Origin: Vagococcus allomyrinae
Lineage (GTDB): Bacteria; Bacillota; Bacilli; Lactobacillales; Vagococcaceae
Assembly (NCBI RefSeq): GCF_017829975.1
Contig: NZ_JAEEGA010000001.1
Span: 531,373 to 595,372 of the forward strand
Direction of reading: 5' to 3'
DNA length: 64,000 nucleotides
The notes below the pieces were generated by a model. That model was not told the origin of the DNA. It did no database searches and was given only the letters and a program-made list of their open reading frames with translations. A program made the translations under genes and the position numbers. The number at the start of each line of letters is the position of its first letter. Within the stretch, counting starts at the first letter, position 1. Positions 7,961 through 17,023 of the stretch are shown here, in pieces.

Positions 7961-9652
7961 CTACATTTCTTCAGGTGCTTTTAGACCAAGTAATCTGAGA
8001 CCTTCTTTTAATACGGTTTTAACAGAGAAGACAAGCGCTAAGCGAGCGTCTTGCTGATCGTCATCATTGACTATTTTCACATGAGCGTAATATTTATTGA
8101 AAGATTGAGCTAGTTGAATCACGTATTTTGCAATGACGGATGGTTCGTATTTGGTAGCAGCGCGTTGAATGATCTGCGGGAATGCTTGTAATAGTTTAAT
8201 GACTTCCCAACTCTCTACGTCATTTAGAGCATAGTCGCTATTGACGTCAGCTGTCCAGTTTGTTTTACGCAAGATAGAGGCGCAACGAGCGTGGGTATAT
8301 TGGACATATGGCCCAGTTTCCCCCTCAAAGCGAACCACTTCTTCCAGTGAAAAATCAAAATTGTTTAAGCGGTCATTTTTTAGATCGTGGAAAATAACAG
8401 CACCAACACCGACTTGCCTAGCAACCTCTTCTTTGTTTGTCAGATTAGGATTTTTTTCTTCGATTTGAGTTTTAGCTAAGTTAATAGCTTCGCCTAACAC
8501 TTCTTCAAGTAAGACAATTTTGCCTTTTCGTGTGGATAGTTTTTTTCCATCTTTCGTGATAAGACCAAAAGGGACATGGTGAATGTCTTGAGACCATTCG
8601 TAGCCCATTTCAGTTAACACAGCTTTTAGTTGTTTGAAATGAATGGATTGCTCATTGCCAACCACATACAGAGCTTGGGCAAAATCATATTCCTTTTTAC
8701 GATAAAGGGCGGAGGCCAAGTCGCGAGTAATATAAAGTGTCGCCCCATCAGACTTTCGGATTAAAGCCGGATTTAAATTATATTTTTCCAAATCAACAAT
8801 TTCTGCACCATCGTTGGTTTCCAATAGTTGTTTTTCTTCCAGAATAGCCACGGCTTGGTCCATTTTATCATTGTAAAAGGACTCACCATTGTAAGAGTCA
8901 AAGGTAATTTCTAAAATATCGTAGATTCGTTGGAATTCTTTTAGAGACTCTTCGCGGAACCACTTCCAAAGAGCGGTGGCTTCTTCATCCCCATCCTCCA
9001 GTTTTTTAAACCAGAAACGAGCTTCATCTTCCAGTTCTGAATGTTTTTCCGCTTCTTCGTGGAAGTCGACGTAAAGACGTAATAATTCTTTAATGGGTGC
9101 TTCTTTGACCGCTTCTTCATTTCCCCATTTTTGGTAAGCGACAATGAGCTTGCCGAATTGTGTGCCCCAATCACCGATATAATTAATACGAATAGGCACA
9201 TAATCAATTTTAGTCAAGATGTTGGCTAGCGAGTTGCCGATTACAGTTGACCGCAAATGTCCCATGGACATAGGTTTGGCAATATTGGGCGAGGACATGT
9301 CGATTGGGATATTGCGTCCTTTTCCGATTGAGGCATCACCATACTGTTCTTTATTAGCGATAATTTCTATTAATGTTTCTCGGCTAACTATCTTTTTATC
9401 CAAGAAAAAGTTAATATATGGGCCGACAACTTCAACTTTTTCAAAATTATCAGCAGGTATATTTGCCACTAAGTCAGCAGCGATCGCTTGAGGCGCTTTT
9501 CGCAAGACTTTTGCAAGGGAAAATACTGGGAAAGCCACGTCCCCATGTTGGCTTGATTTAGGGTTTTCCAAAAGTGCTAGAATTTCATCAACAGTTAAAT
9601 GGTCAGCCAGGACTTGGTGTAAGGCGTTTGCTACTACATTTCTTTCGTTCAT
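7961..9652 (-). CDS. argS: Arginyl-tRNA synthetase
   Basis: Class I aminoacyl-tRNA synthetase that charges tRNA-Arg. 563 residues. The N-terminal additional domain is followed by [17 protein letters not shown] (HIGH region, near residue 120) and by GKKLSTRKG (KMSKS-type region, near 375). The DALR anticodon-binding domain is the last ~120 residues ([12 protein letters not shown] onward). ATG 9652 has GGAGG 8 bases upstream. A TATAAT lies about 95 bases upstream with a perfect 17-base palindrome in the leader. No T-box was recognised. Divergent from an orphan gene and close to argR. Confidence 0.97.
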   Translation of the reverse strand: MNERNVVANALHQVLADHLTVDEILALLENPKSSQHGDVAFPVFSLAKVLRKAPQAIAADLVANIPADNFEKVEVVGPYINFFLDKKIVSRETLIEIIANKEQYGDASIGKGRNIPIDMSSPNIAKPMSMGHLRSTVIGNSLANILTKIDYVPIRINYIGDWGTQFGKLIVAYQKWGNEEAVKEAPIKELLRLYVDFHEEAEKHSELEDEARFWFKKLEDGDEEATALWKWFREESLKEFQRIYDILEITFDSYNGESFYNDKMDQAVAILEEKQLLETNDGAEIVDLEKYNLNPALIRKSDGATLYITRDLASALYRKKEYDFAQALYVVGNEQSIHFKQLKAVLTEMGYEWSQDIHHVPFGLITKDGKKLSTRKGKIVLLEEVLGEAINLAKTQIEEKNPNLTNKEEVARQVGVGAVIFHDLKNDRLNNFDFSLEEVVRFEGETGPYVQYTHARCASILRKTNWTADVNSDYALNDVESWEVIKLLQAFPQIIQRAATKYEPSVIAKYVIQLAQSFNKYYAHVKIVNDDDQQDARLALVFSVKTVLKEGLRLLGLKAPEEM

Positions 9653-9710
9653 AATTTAACCTCCAGGTTGTTATGCATTTATAAAAAAGCAAGTAGATAG
9701 TTTCTTTCAT

Positions 9711-9727
9711 TAAGTTTCAGAAACTTA
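9711..9727. promoter_or_regulatory. Perfect 17-bp palindrome in the argS leader
   Basis: TAAGTTTC-A-GAAACTTA, a perfect inverted repeat about 10 bases downstream of the predicted argS transcription start. It could be an operator or a short mRNA hairpin. It does not match the usual ARG-box consensus. Confidence 0.4.
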
Positions 9728-9744
9728 AATATTAGACATTGACA

Positions 9745-9750
9745 TTATAA
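9745..9750 (-). promoter_or_regulatory. Probable argS -10 element
   Basis: TATAAT on the minus strand, about 95 bases before the argS ATG. No good -35 is seen at the standard spacing. Confidence 0.45.
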
Positions 9751-9900
9751 CAAAAATAAGGGGGAAATACTATCTCTACAAGGGAAAGATAAATCAGAAA
9801 AACGAGAGCTGCTGATTGATTATCTTCGTAATCAATGGTATTATATCTGACAGGAATGTTTTTTTTTATTTGTGATTTTCGTTAAAGGGATGAATTAAAA

Positions 9901-9950
9901 GAAGGTTATGAGTGGGGACTCATAGTATTAAATTTTAAACCTTCAGGAGG
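9901..9950 (+). promoter_or_regulatory. Folded leader directly before the orphan gene's ribosome site
   Basis: GAAGGTT (9901-9907) pairs perfectly with AACCTTC (9938-9944). It encloses a second perfect hairpin, ATGAGT (9908-9913) with ACTCAT (9918-9923), with a GGGG loop. The outer stem ends two to three bases from AGGAGG (9945-9950), so folding could affect access to the ribosome site. Confidence 0.5.
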
Positions 9951-9956
9951 TAATAA

Positions 9957-10631
9957 ATGAAAGTTAGTGTTAGTTTTTCGGTCAAGCCAGAGAGACAAAA
10001 GAATAAAACTGGTTCGATAAACGTTGAAGTTAGTATCAGAGAAGAGCTTGATAGACGGATCGTTGAAAAGACGATGTCAAAGTATGGTGAAACATTAAAA
10101 GAAAAATTTATTTTTGAGAAGATTTCTATTCAAAAATCGTCCCTTTACTCATATGTGTTTATTTGTCTGCCTAATCGGCAGATGGGGGTTCCTCCTTCAG
10201 AAGAGACTTTTATAAATTATTTATCATTTATTGGATTTGTCGGTGTCAATAACTTGGCAGAATTTGAAACGATGGAAAATAATCGTTTATTGACGATTTT
10301 TAATGGGTATTCAGCTAGGATTACTCGGGAACAATCATTTAAAAAATATGTTTCCAGAAAAAGTTTTATGAATAAAAAAGAGTTTAACCGCCTGTATCAA
10401 AAATTATTGATAACGAGAGATACAATTGAACAACTAACATATGAAACTGAACATGCCGTTGATTGGTTTGAAAAAATTAATGATTGTGATATTATCTTAG
10501 ATCATATCAATGATTTTTATTGGAATATGGGTTTATTTGTTTTAATCGATGTTAAAGTCAAAAAAGAGTTACGTTATTTTTCAGATTTTTACGACAATAT
10601 GAAGGAATCTCATGTATTAACGGAAAGATGA
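9957..10631 (+). CDS. Protein of unknown function (224 aa)
   Basis: I do not recognise this protein. 224 residues, rich in Lys, Phe, Tyr and Asn, with no signal peptide or clear membrane segment. The N-terminal ~60 residues look like alternating beta strands (MKVSVSFSVKPERQ, INVEVSIREEL); the C-terminal half looks helical. It is clearly real: AGGAGG lies 6 bases before ATG 9957 and a terminator follows. Base composition is more AT-rich than the flanking argS and argR, which suggests a fast-evolving or acquired gene. It sits divergent from argS and upstream of argR, with its own terminator, and has a folded leader. No function is proposed. Confidence 0.8.
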   Translation: MKVSVSFSVKPERQKNKTGSINVEVSIREELDRRIVEKTMSKYGETLKEKFIFEKISIQKSSLYSYVFICLPNRQMGVPPSEETFINYLSFIGFVGVNNLAEFETMENNRLLTIFNGYSARITREQSFKKYVSRKSFMNKKEFNRLYQKLLITRDTIEQLTYETEHAVDWFEKINDCDIILDHINDFYWNMGLFVLIDVKVKKELRYFSDFYDNMKESHVLTER

Positions 10632-10635
10632 AAAA

Positions 10636-10677
10636 AGAAAGATTGTTATTTCATTATGAATAATAGTCTTTTTTTTG
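10636..10677 (+). terminator. Terminator of the orphan gene
   Basis: AGATTGTTATT (10640-10650) pairs with AATAATAGTCT (10659-10669) with G-T pairs, followed by a T-run. Confidence 0.82.
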
Positions 10678-10724
10678 TTGTTTAGCGAGAAATTTAGTAA
10701 ATCGGAGCGAATGAGGCATAAGTT

Positions 10725-10733
10725 TGCTATAAT
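10725..10733 (+). promoter_or_regulatory. argR promoter, extended -10
   Basis: TGCTATAAT, a consensus TATAAT with the TGn extension, about 33 bases before the argR start. No good -35, which is common with extended -10 promoters. Confidence 0.55.
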
Positions 10734-10765
10734 AGAATTGACAAATTTTATAGATGAGGTGGACT

Positions 10766-11221
10766 ATGAAAAAAAGTAGCCGACAAGCAATTATTAAAAA
10801 ACTCATTCAAGCTCACGAGATTGAAACGCAAGAAGAGTTAATTGCAATACTTGATCAAGAAGGCATTCAGGCAACTCAGGCAACTGTCTCTCGAGATATT
10901 CGTGAACTTGGTATTGTTAAAGCTCATGGTAATAACGGTGAGGTTAAATACGTTATCATTGAGCAGAATCAACCTGTTAATGGAGAACGCTTTAGGGAGA
11001 TGGTAGCGGATTCGGTAGAGCGAGTAACTTTAGCTCAATTTATAGTAGTGATTCAGACGTCTTTAGGATCAGCTAATATGCTGGCTGCGATTATTGATGA
11101 ACTACAGCTGGATAAGGTTGCTGGGACGATTGCAGGAGCGGATACGATTGCCATTATTACGCAAAGCAATCAGGCTGCCAATGAATTGCATCAGCTTATT
11201 TTATCTTATATGGAAGACTAG
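10766..11221 (+). CDS. argR: ArgR/AhrC family arginine repressor
   Basis: 151-residue arginine-sensing regulator. The N-terminal winged-helix domain includes the family signature ATQATVSRDIRELGI (near residues 36-50). The C-terminal oligomerisation and arginine-binding domain has SANMLAAIIDEL and GTIAGADTI. In most ArgR proteins this last motif is GT(I/V)AGDDT, with two aspartates that contact arginine; here the first is alanine (near residue 125), so arginine sensing may be altered. Start chosen at ATG 10766, because GAGGTGG lies just before it; the upstream ATG 10754 would overlap that site. The stop TAG overlaps the ribosome site of the next gene, so the two are probably co-transcribed. 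Confidence 0.93.
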   Translation: MKKSSRQAIIKKLIQAHEIETQEELIAILDQEGIQATQATVSRDIRELGIVKAHGNNGEVKYVIIEQNQPVNGERFREMVADSVERVTLAQFIVVIQTSLGSANMLAAIIDELQLDKVAGTIAGADTIAIITQSNQAANELHQLILSYMED

Positions 11222-11231
11222 GAGGAAGAGA

Positions 11232-12761
11232 ATGAGTCATTTAAAGACACTAAAAAATGGATCAGATATTCGCGGTATTGCCATCACAACAGCTGAGGAA
11301 GAGGCAAATCTAACTGCTAACGAAGCAGAGAAAATTGCTTTAGGAATGGTGAAGTGGTTAACCACAACCAAAGGGTTAGCAGCAAAACGTGAAGAAGGAC
11401 AGTTAAAAATCGCGATTGGCCATGATAGTCGGCTGTCGGCTGATGAATTGAAAAACGCCATGATTAACGGATTGACTTCTGTCGGTGTTCACGTCATAGA
11501 TGTTGCGCTTGCAACGACTCCTGCGATGTTTATGGCCACCCAATTTGCGGACTATCAGTGTGATGCCGCAGTGATGATTACGGCAAGCCACTTGCCTTAC
11601 TATTTTAATGGCATCAAGATTTTTACTCGAGAAGGTGGGGCAGAGCATGAAGACATTGATAGTATTGTTGACTATGCTGAAGGGGAAATCGGGTTGTCTC
11701 AATTTCAAGGTTCCGTTGAAAAGCGTGAGTTGATTCCTCTTTATGCCGCGGATTTAGTTTCAAAAATTCGTCAGGGGATTCCTGGACAAGCTCAACAACC
11801 ACTTAAGGGATTTCATATCATTGTGGATGCTGGTAATGGTGCTGGTGGTTATTTTGCAAAAGAAGTCTTGGACGTTTTAGGAGCAGACACGTCAGGCAGT
11901 CAATTTTTAGAGCCTGACGGCCATTTTCCTAATCACATGCCAAATCCGGATAATAAAGAAGCCATGGCCAGTATTCAAGCTGCGGTTTTGCAGCACAAGG
12001 CCGACTTAGGCGTGATTTTTGATACCGACGTTGATCGAGCAGCAGTTGTTGATCAGGCAGGCAATGTCTTAAATCGCAATAACTTAATCGCCGTGTTAGC
12101 TAAAATAGTTTTTGATGAACACCCTGGCACGACAATCGTGACCAATTCGCCTACATCTAGCCATTTGAAAGACTTTATTGAGAGTTTAGGTGGCAAACAA
12201 TATCGCTATATCAGTGGGTATCGCAATGTGATTAACCAAGCGATCACATTGAATGCAGAAGGTGTTCAAACTGAATTGGCTATTGAGACCAGTGGACATG
12301 CCGCATTTAAAGAGAATTATTTCTTAGACGACGGAGCTTATGTTATCGCTAAGATTTTAATGTTACTGCCTCAATTAGCTACTTCTGGTCAAACCTTAGG
12401 AGAGTTAATCGGACATTTGAAACAACCGGTAGAAGCTCAAGAAGTACGCTTTAAAATTGCTGGTGATGCATATCGTAGCTATGGTGAACAAGTTATTAAA
12501 GAGCTTGCCAACTTTATCGAAGAGACCTTAGGACTGAGTATTGACCCAGAAAATGAAGAAGGAATTCGCAGCGATGTCCGCGGTGAGTTTGGTTCTGGTT
12601 GGTTTTTATTGAGGATGAGTCTCCATGAGCCACTTCTTGTCCTACAGGTTGAAAATGATCAAGTCGGTAAAAATCAGTTAGTTTTTGAAAGATTGAGTCA
12701 TTTTTTTGAAAAGTATGACGGCCTTGATCGGTCAGCTTTAACCACTATTTTACAGAAATAG
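11232..12761 (+). CDS. Phosphomannomutase/phosphoglucomutase family protein (ManB-like)
   Basis: 509-residue alpha-D-phosphohexomutase that moves phosphate between C1 and C6 of a hexose phosphate. Family features in order: GSDIRGIAI at the N-terminus, the phosphoserine loop VMITASHLPY (near residue 115; Ser is the catalytic phosphate carrier), the metal loop DTDVDR (near 265), the sugar-binding loop around ETSGHAA (near 355) and a C-terminal phosphate-binding domain. It may be a phosphomannomutase or phosphoglucomutase; the sequence alone does not settle the sugar. GGAGGAAGAG precedes ATG 11232, 10 bases after argR, and a strong terminator follows. Confidence 0.92.
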   Translation: MSHLKTLKNGSDIRGIAITTAEEEANLTANEAEKIALGMVKWLTTTKGLAAKREEGQLKIAIGHDSRLSADELKNAMINGLTSVGVHVIDVALATTPAMFMATQFADYQCDAAVMITASHLPYYFNGIKIFTREGGAEHEDIDSIVDYAEGEIGLSQFQGSVEKRELIPLYAADLVSKIRQGIPGQAQQPLKGFHIIVDAGNGAGGYFAKEVLDVLGADTSGSQFLEPDGHFPNHMPNPDNKEAMASIQAAVLQHKADLGVIFDTDVDRAAVVDQAGNVLNRNNLIAVLAKIVFDEHPGTTIVTNSPTSSHLKDFIESLGGKQYRYISGYRNVINQAITLNAEGVQTELAIETSGHAAFKENYFLDDGAYVIAKILMLLPQLATSGQTLGELIGHLKQPVEAQEVRFKIAGDAYRSYGEQVIKELANFIEETLGLSIDPENEEGIRSDVRGEFGSGWFLLRMSLHEPLLVLQVENDQVGKNQLVFERLSHFFEKYDGLDRSALTTILQK

Positions 12762-12762
12762 C

Positions 12763-12801
12763 CAAAAAAACTCTTAGGGATTAACCTTAAGAGTTTTTTG
12801 A
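12763..12801. terminator. Bidirectional terminator mutase / pseudouridine synthase
   Basis: AAAAAACTCTTA (12765-12776) pairs with TAAGAGTTTTTT (12788-12799). A/T runs on both sides serve both converging genes. Confidence 0.88.
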
Positions 12802-12821
12802 AGTTCAACGCGTGCCACTGA

Positions 12822-13685
12822 TTACCAAAGTCCCGGTTCAGCACTGACGTCAATTATTTCTTTGGTAAAAGGATGTAAAAGCGATAGGCTTCTAGCATGA
12901 AGCATCAATCTCTCCGCTTCTTGAGGTCTAGGGTTATAAAGAGGGTCGCCAACAAGAGGGTGACCAATACTTTGTAGATGGACTCTGATTTGGTGGGTTC
13001 TACCGGTTTCTAAGACACAGCTTACGAAGCTTTGAGTGTTGCTAGTTTCTGCCACTGTTACGTGGGTAATAGCTGTTTGCCCTTGATGATCGCTGATTAT
13101 TCGCTTGCGCTTATCATGACGATCACGACCGATTTTTTTATTGATGGTCAAATAGGTTTGTTTAATATTACCACTGGCAATTCCTTGATAGGTTCGTTTG
13201 ATTTCTCTGGCTTCTAACATGCGACCAAGGATTGGCAAGACAAAAGGGTTTTTGGCGATCAAAATAGCCCCACTGGTTTCTTTATCCAAACGATGAACGA
13301 CATAGGGAGCTCGCTCCTGAGGTGCTAGATAGGCAGCCACATGGTTGAGTAATGTCTCATTTTCAGCAGGTTGATTTGGATGAGTTTTCATGCCATATGG
13401 TTTATTGACAATCAGTAAATGGTCATCTTCGAATAAGACCTTGACCAAATTAGCATCTCCTAAGGCTAATTCGGGTTTACCATAGTCGCTGTCTTCAAAT
13501 GTTAACGTGATAATATCTCCAGCTTTGACTTCTAAATGAAAGGGAGTTGTTTCACCATTAACTGCCACATTTTTACGGGTTCTTAATAAGTGACGGACCT
13601 TGCGTGGCACAAGCCATGTTTCCTCTAGCAGTTCGCGGAGTTCAGTTGTTTCAGTATTAGCAGGCAAAGTTAAGTTGACTTCCAT
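12822..13685 (-). CDS. RluA/RluD family pseudouridine synthase
   Basis: 287-residue RNA pseudouridine synthase of the RluA family, which isomerises uridine in rRNA or tRNA. An N-terminal S4-like region is followed by VNKPYGMKTHP (near residue 95), the catalytic block HRLDKETSG (near 133, Asp catalytic) and the C-terminal GRTHQIRVHL motif (near 230). The target RNA position cannot be told. ATG 13685 has only a weak upstream site (GGGGAAAAC). A TACAAT -10 is visible near 13742 on the minus strand. It converges on the mutase gene. Confidence 0.92.
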   Translation of the reverse strand: MEVNLTLPANTETTELRELLEETWLVPRKVRHLLRTRKNVAVNGETTPFHLEVKAGDIITLTFEDSDYGKPELALGDANLVKVLFEDDHLLIVNKPYGMKTHPNQPAENETLLNHVAAYLAPQERAPYVVHRLDKETSGAILIAKNPFVLPILGRMLEAREIKRTYQGIASGNIKQTYLTINKKIGRDRHDKRKRIISDHQGQTAITHVTVAETSNTQSFVSCVLETGRTHQIRVHLQSIGHPLVGDPLYNPRPQEAERLMLHARSLSLLHPFTKEIIDVSAEPGLW

Positions 13686-13944
13686 TGTGTTTTCCCCATT
13701 CTGATAAGCTTAATCATTAAATTTACATAATTCTTATGAATTGTACCATAAAAAATTAATAAATTCATGCTATGATTGTGACCAGGCTGAGAATGATTTC
13801 GGTCTATGGACTTATAACAGCCTTGAAAATCTGTGTTAAAATAGTACTAGATGATCATTTAAGCAAAAAAAATGAAAATTATTATGTGAATACACTGAAA
13901 ATTGCAAGGAATGCTAACATATATTGAGCAAAAGAGGGGATTAC

Positions 13945-16062
13945 ATGGATTTTAAGAAAATTATCGCAACCATCGTCGACTTTTTCAAAAAGGTTTGGGT
14001 GTGGTTAAAACCATATTTAATTCAATTTCATCAATGGCGTAAACGGATTTGGAAAAAGTATCAAGTGAATAAAATCATCTTATTATTGGGGTTGGTTGTG
14101 GTCCTTGTGACCAGTGTTTATTTGTTTTATTTGGCTAAAAGTTCCGATGTGGAGGCGCTAAAGACCGGGTTGTCACAAGTTACGACGATTTATGATAAGG
14201 ACGATGAAGTGGCCGGTACCTTAAATGGTCAAAAAGGAACGTCGATTCCTCTTGAGCAGATGTCTCCTCATTTGATTGATGCTCTGATTTCCACAGAGGA
14301 TAAACGATTTTATCAACATGGAGGATTTGATATAAGAGGGATTGGGCGGGCGGCTCTAGGATTTCTTACGTCAGGGAAAGTAACTGGTGGGGGGAGTACG
14401 TTGACGCAACAGTTGGCTAAAAATGCTTACTTAACGCTCGATCAAACGCTGAACAGGAAAGCCAAGGAACTATTTTTGGCAATTGAAATAGAAAAGACCT
14501 ACACGAAAGATGAAATTTTAGAGATGTATTTGAATAGTGCTTATTTTGCTAATGGTGTCTGGGGAGTTGAAGATGCTGCCCATAAGTATTTTGGAACAAC
14601 GGCTGCTAATTTAACGATTGATGAAGCGGCCGTCATGGTTGGGATGTTAAAGGGGCCAGGAATTTACAACCCCATTGATTATTATGACAATGCCATTAAG
14701 CGGAGAGACACGGTTCTCCAATTGATGGTGGATAATGGGAAACTGGATCAGGCTCAGGCGGATCAGATGATGAAAGAAACCTTAGTGTTAGCTGATACTT
14801 ACGGAGATTCACGCCAAGATAATCAGTACCCTTACTTTTTTGATGAAGTTATTCGTGAAGCCGAGCGAGTAGCCAATATCAAGGATGCCGATCTGTTGAA
14901 CAAGGGCTATAAAGTGTATACCACCTTGGATCAGCAGTATCAACAAGATATGAATACGACGTTTAGTCAAAATGAGCTCTTTCCACCGAATGCTACTGAT
15001 GGTGAGATGGTTCAAGGGGCATCCATCGCCATAAACCCTAAGACTGGAGGTGTCCAAGCGGTGGTAGGTGGCCGTGGAGAGCATACTCGTCTTGGGTTTA
15101 ATCGAGCCACCCAGTCCAGTTTATCTCCTGGTTCTACGATGAAACCACTGGTTTATACGGCAGCGTTGGAGTCCGGCTATCAGCCAGATTCTCTGTTGAA
15201 AGATGAAGCAATGTCATTTTATCAAGTGGAGAACTATGATAAAGTTTATCGCGGGGAAGTGCCGATGTACCAAGCCTTAGCGGAGAGTTTAAATGCGTCG
15301 TCTGTCTGGTTATTAAATGAAATCGGCTTGGAAAAAGGAACTAAAAAAATTGAGAAATTCGGCATTGCTTTAGATGACAAGGATCATTATCCTGGTATTG
15401 TTTTAGGCGGCATGACCAAAGGGACGTCTCCTTTGAAAATGGCCAGTGCTTACACCGTATTTGCCAATCAAGGAAAGCAAAAATCTCCTCATTTTATCCG
15501 TAAAATCGTGGACTCAACAGGGAAGATTGTTTGGGACAATGAAGAGGCGAAAGAAAAACAAATCACCACACCTCAGGTAGCGGAGGAAATGACCAGTATG
15601 TTGCAAGGAGTCTTTAGTTCTGGGACGGGATACAGTGCTCAGCCGTATGGTTATACGATTGCGGGGAAGACAGGGACCACGGAAAGTGTTAATGTTGACT
15701 CTCAATCAAAAGATCAGTGGATTATTGGCTATACACCAGATGTAGTAGTTGCGAGTTGGATTGGGTTTGATGAGAGCAGTGATATTCATTTCTTGCAAAG
15801 CGGAGGTGGCCAAGGTATTTCGCCAATCTTTAAAGATCAAACCCAGCGGATTCTGTCTCACTCGCCTGGGACACCATTTAATGTAGAGGATGCTAGCATC
15901 AAAGCCCAACAAGAGGAAACGCAAGCAGAGTCAAATGGCAGTCTTGATGAGTTTGGCCAAAAAATTAAAGAAGGGGCTGAATATTGGGGTGGACAAATCA
16001 AAGATGGGGCCGGCAAAGTCAAAGATGGCCTAAAAGATCTTTGGAATAACTTTACTCAATAA
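13945..16062 (+). CDS. Class A penicillin-binding protein (transglycosylase/transpeptidase)
   Basis: 705-residue bifunctional cell-wall enzyme. A cytoplasmic N-terminal stretch rich in Trp and Lys precedes one transmembrane anchor (near residues 43-62). GT51 glycosyltransferase: ALISTEDKRFYQHGG (near 105) and GGGSTLTQQLAKN (near 145). Transpeptidase: SxxK in SLSPGSTMKPLV (near 398), SLN (near 452) and KTG in AGKTGTTES (near 575). The tail is rich in Gly, Lys and Glu. It polymerises and crosslinks peptidoglycan. Start chosen at ATG 13945 behind AGAGGGGATTAC; the upstream TTG 13924 lacks a ribosome site. Single-gene unit with a terminator. Confidence 0.95.
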   Translation: MDFKKIIATIVDFFKKVWVWLKPYLIQFHQWRKRIWKKYQVNKIILLLGLVVVLVTSVYLFYLAKSSDVEALKTGLSQVTTIYDKDDEVAGTLNGQKGTSIPLEQMSPHLIDALISTEDKRFYQHGGFDIRGIGRAALGFLTSGKVTGGGSTLTQQLAKNAYLTLDQTLNRKAKELFLAIEIEKTYTKDEILEMYLNSAYFANGVWGVEDAAHKYFGTTAANLTIDEAAVMVGMLKGPGIYNPIDYYDNAIKRRDTVLQLMVDNGKLDQAQADQMMKETLVLADTYGDSRQDNQYPYFFDEVIREAERVANIKDADLLNKGYKVYTTLDQQYQQDMNTTFSQNELFPPNATDGEMVQGASIAINPKTGGVQAVVGGRGEHTRLGFNRATQSSLSPGSTMKPLVYTAALESGYQPDSLLKDEAMSFYQVENYDKVYRGEVPMYQALAESLNASSVWLLNEIGLEKGTKKIEKFGIALDDKDHYPGIVLGGMTKGTSPLKMASAYTVFANQGKQKSPHFIRKIVDSTGKIVWDNEEAKEKQITTPQVAEEMTSMLQGVFSSGTGYSAQPYGYTIAGKTGTTESVNVDSQSKDQWIIGYTPDVVVASWIGFDESSDIHFLQSGGGQGISPIFKDQTQRILSHSPGTPFNVEDASIKAQQEETQAESNGSLDEFGQKIKEGAEYWGGQIKDGAGKVKDGLKDLWNNFTQ

Positions 16063-16112
16063 AGAAAAGTTCCTAGCAATGAGCTAAATTGGACCCTATA
16101 GAATGGACCCTC

Positions 16113-16140
16113 AAAAAGTCCCTTCGATAGGGCTTTTTTG
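16113..16140 (+). terminator. Terminator of the PBP gene
   Basis: AAG-t-CCCT (16116-16123) pairs with AGGGCTT (16129-16135), followed by TTTTT. Confidence 0.78.
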
Positions 16141-16237
16141 TGTATCACAATAGCTAAGTTGATTAAAGATAACAGCGTATTTACAAACGAAACTAATAAT
16201 GTTAGTATATATATAAACGTTATTAGGAGGTGTTGGT

Positions 16238-16933
16238 GTGGAGGCGGAGTATCTTGAACTGCTTAAAGGCTACCAAATGACACAAGGTTATTATTGTTGT
16301 TTACATTGTGAGGAGCGTTATGAGGAGGGGGTGATTTACCCTTTCGATCAATTATTTGAAACGGCAGAACACCGAATGAAAAATCATATAGTGACCTGCC
16401 ATGGCAATCCATTACAACCTTTATTGGAACTAGAACGCAAGCAAACAGGGCTATCAGAGATTCAAAATGACGTATTTAAATGGTTTGCCCAAGGATTAAC
16501 TGATAAAGAAATTGCTGATCGAATGAATGTGCTTCCGGCAACTGTCCGCAATCATCGATTTAAATTGCGGGAAAAACGCCGTCAGGGAATTGTGCTAAAT
16601 GCGATGATGACGTTGTTAGAAGAGAAAGGAAACGGATTGATGACTGAAAGAGATCAACGATTTGAAATTAGCCAGACCTTCCGTGATGAGACACTTAAAA
16701 ATCATCTGGATAGTAGTGGGCGGGCGCGAATTATTCCGAGCAAAGAAAAGAAGAAAATTGTGTTATTACAAGAACTAATGAAAAAGTTTGCCTTAAATCG
16801 CCATTATACAGAACAAGAGGTAAACGAGATTGCCGGTCAAATGTTTGATGATCATGTCAGCATTCGCCGCTATTTAATTGAATATGGGTTTTTAGGGCGA
16901 ACAAATGATGGCCAAACCTATTGGGTAATCTAA
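16238..16933 (+). CDS. Regulator with zinc-like N-terminus, LuxR-type HTH and DUF2087 C-terminus
   Basis: 231 residues in three parts. Residues 1-60 hold CCLHC and HRMKNHIVTCH, a likely zinc-binding module. Residues ~70-115 form a LuxR/GerE-type helix-turn-helix (GLTDKEIADRMNVLPATVRNHRFKLREK). The C-terminal ~70 residues match the DUF2087 pattern (LNRHYTEQEVNEIAGQMFDDHVSIRRYLIEYGFL, quoted here only as an outline: Tyr-Thr-Glu ... Asp-His ... Arg-Arg-Tyr-Leu). Probably a DNA-binding transcription factor. The start is GTG 16238, with AGGAGG 7 bases before. It stands alone; a small hairpin TCCTGA/TCAGGA without T-run follows (16939-16956). Target genes are unknown. Confidence 0.85.
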   Translation: MEAEYLELLKGYQMTQGYYCCLHCEERYEEGVIYPFDQLFETAEHRMKNHIVTCHGNPLQPLLELERKQTGLSEIQNDVFKWFAQGLTDKEIADRMNVLPATVRNHRFKLREKRRQGIVLNAMMTLLEEKGNGLMTERDQRFEISQTFRDETLKNHLDSSGRARIIPSKEKKKIVLLQELMKKFALNRHYTEQEVNEIAGQMFDDHVSIRRYLIEYGFLGRTNDGQTYWVI

Positions 16934-16961
16934 AGAAATCCTGAGAAATGTCAGGAAACAT

Positions 16962-16989
16962 TTGAAATGGAATAAAAGAATGTTACAAT
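16962..16989 (+). promoter_or_regulatory. yheA promoter
   Basis: TTGAAA (16962-16967), a 16-base spacer, TACAAT (16984-16989), 34 bases before the yheA start. Confidence 0.6.
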
Positions 16990-17023
16990 TAAGAAGATTA
17001 AATTGAAGAGAGAAGGTACATCT

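Noticed and set aside
9653..9956. T-box for argS
   Set aside because: No T-box sequence or antiterminator was found on the minus strand; only a palindrome and a -10.
11094..11231. N-terminal extension of the mutase overlapping argR
   Set aside because: The downstream ATG 11232 has a good ribosome site and matches the family N-terminus; the extension is argR sequence in another frame.
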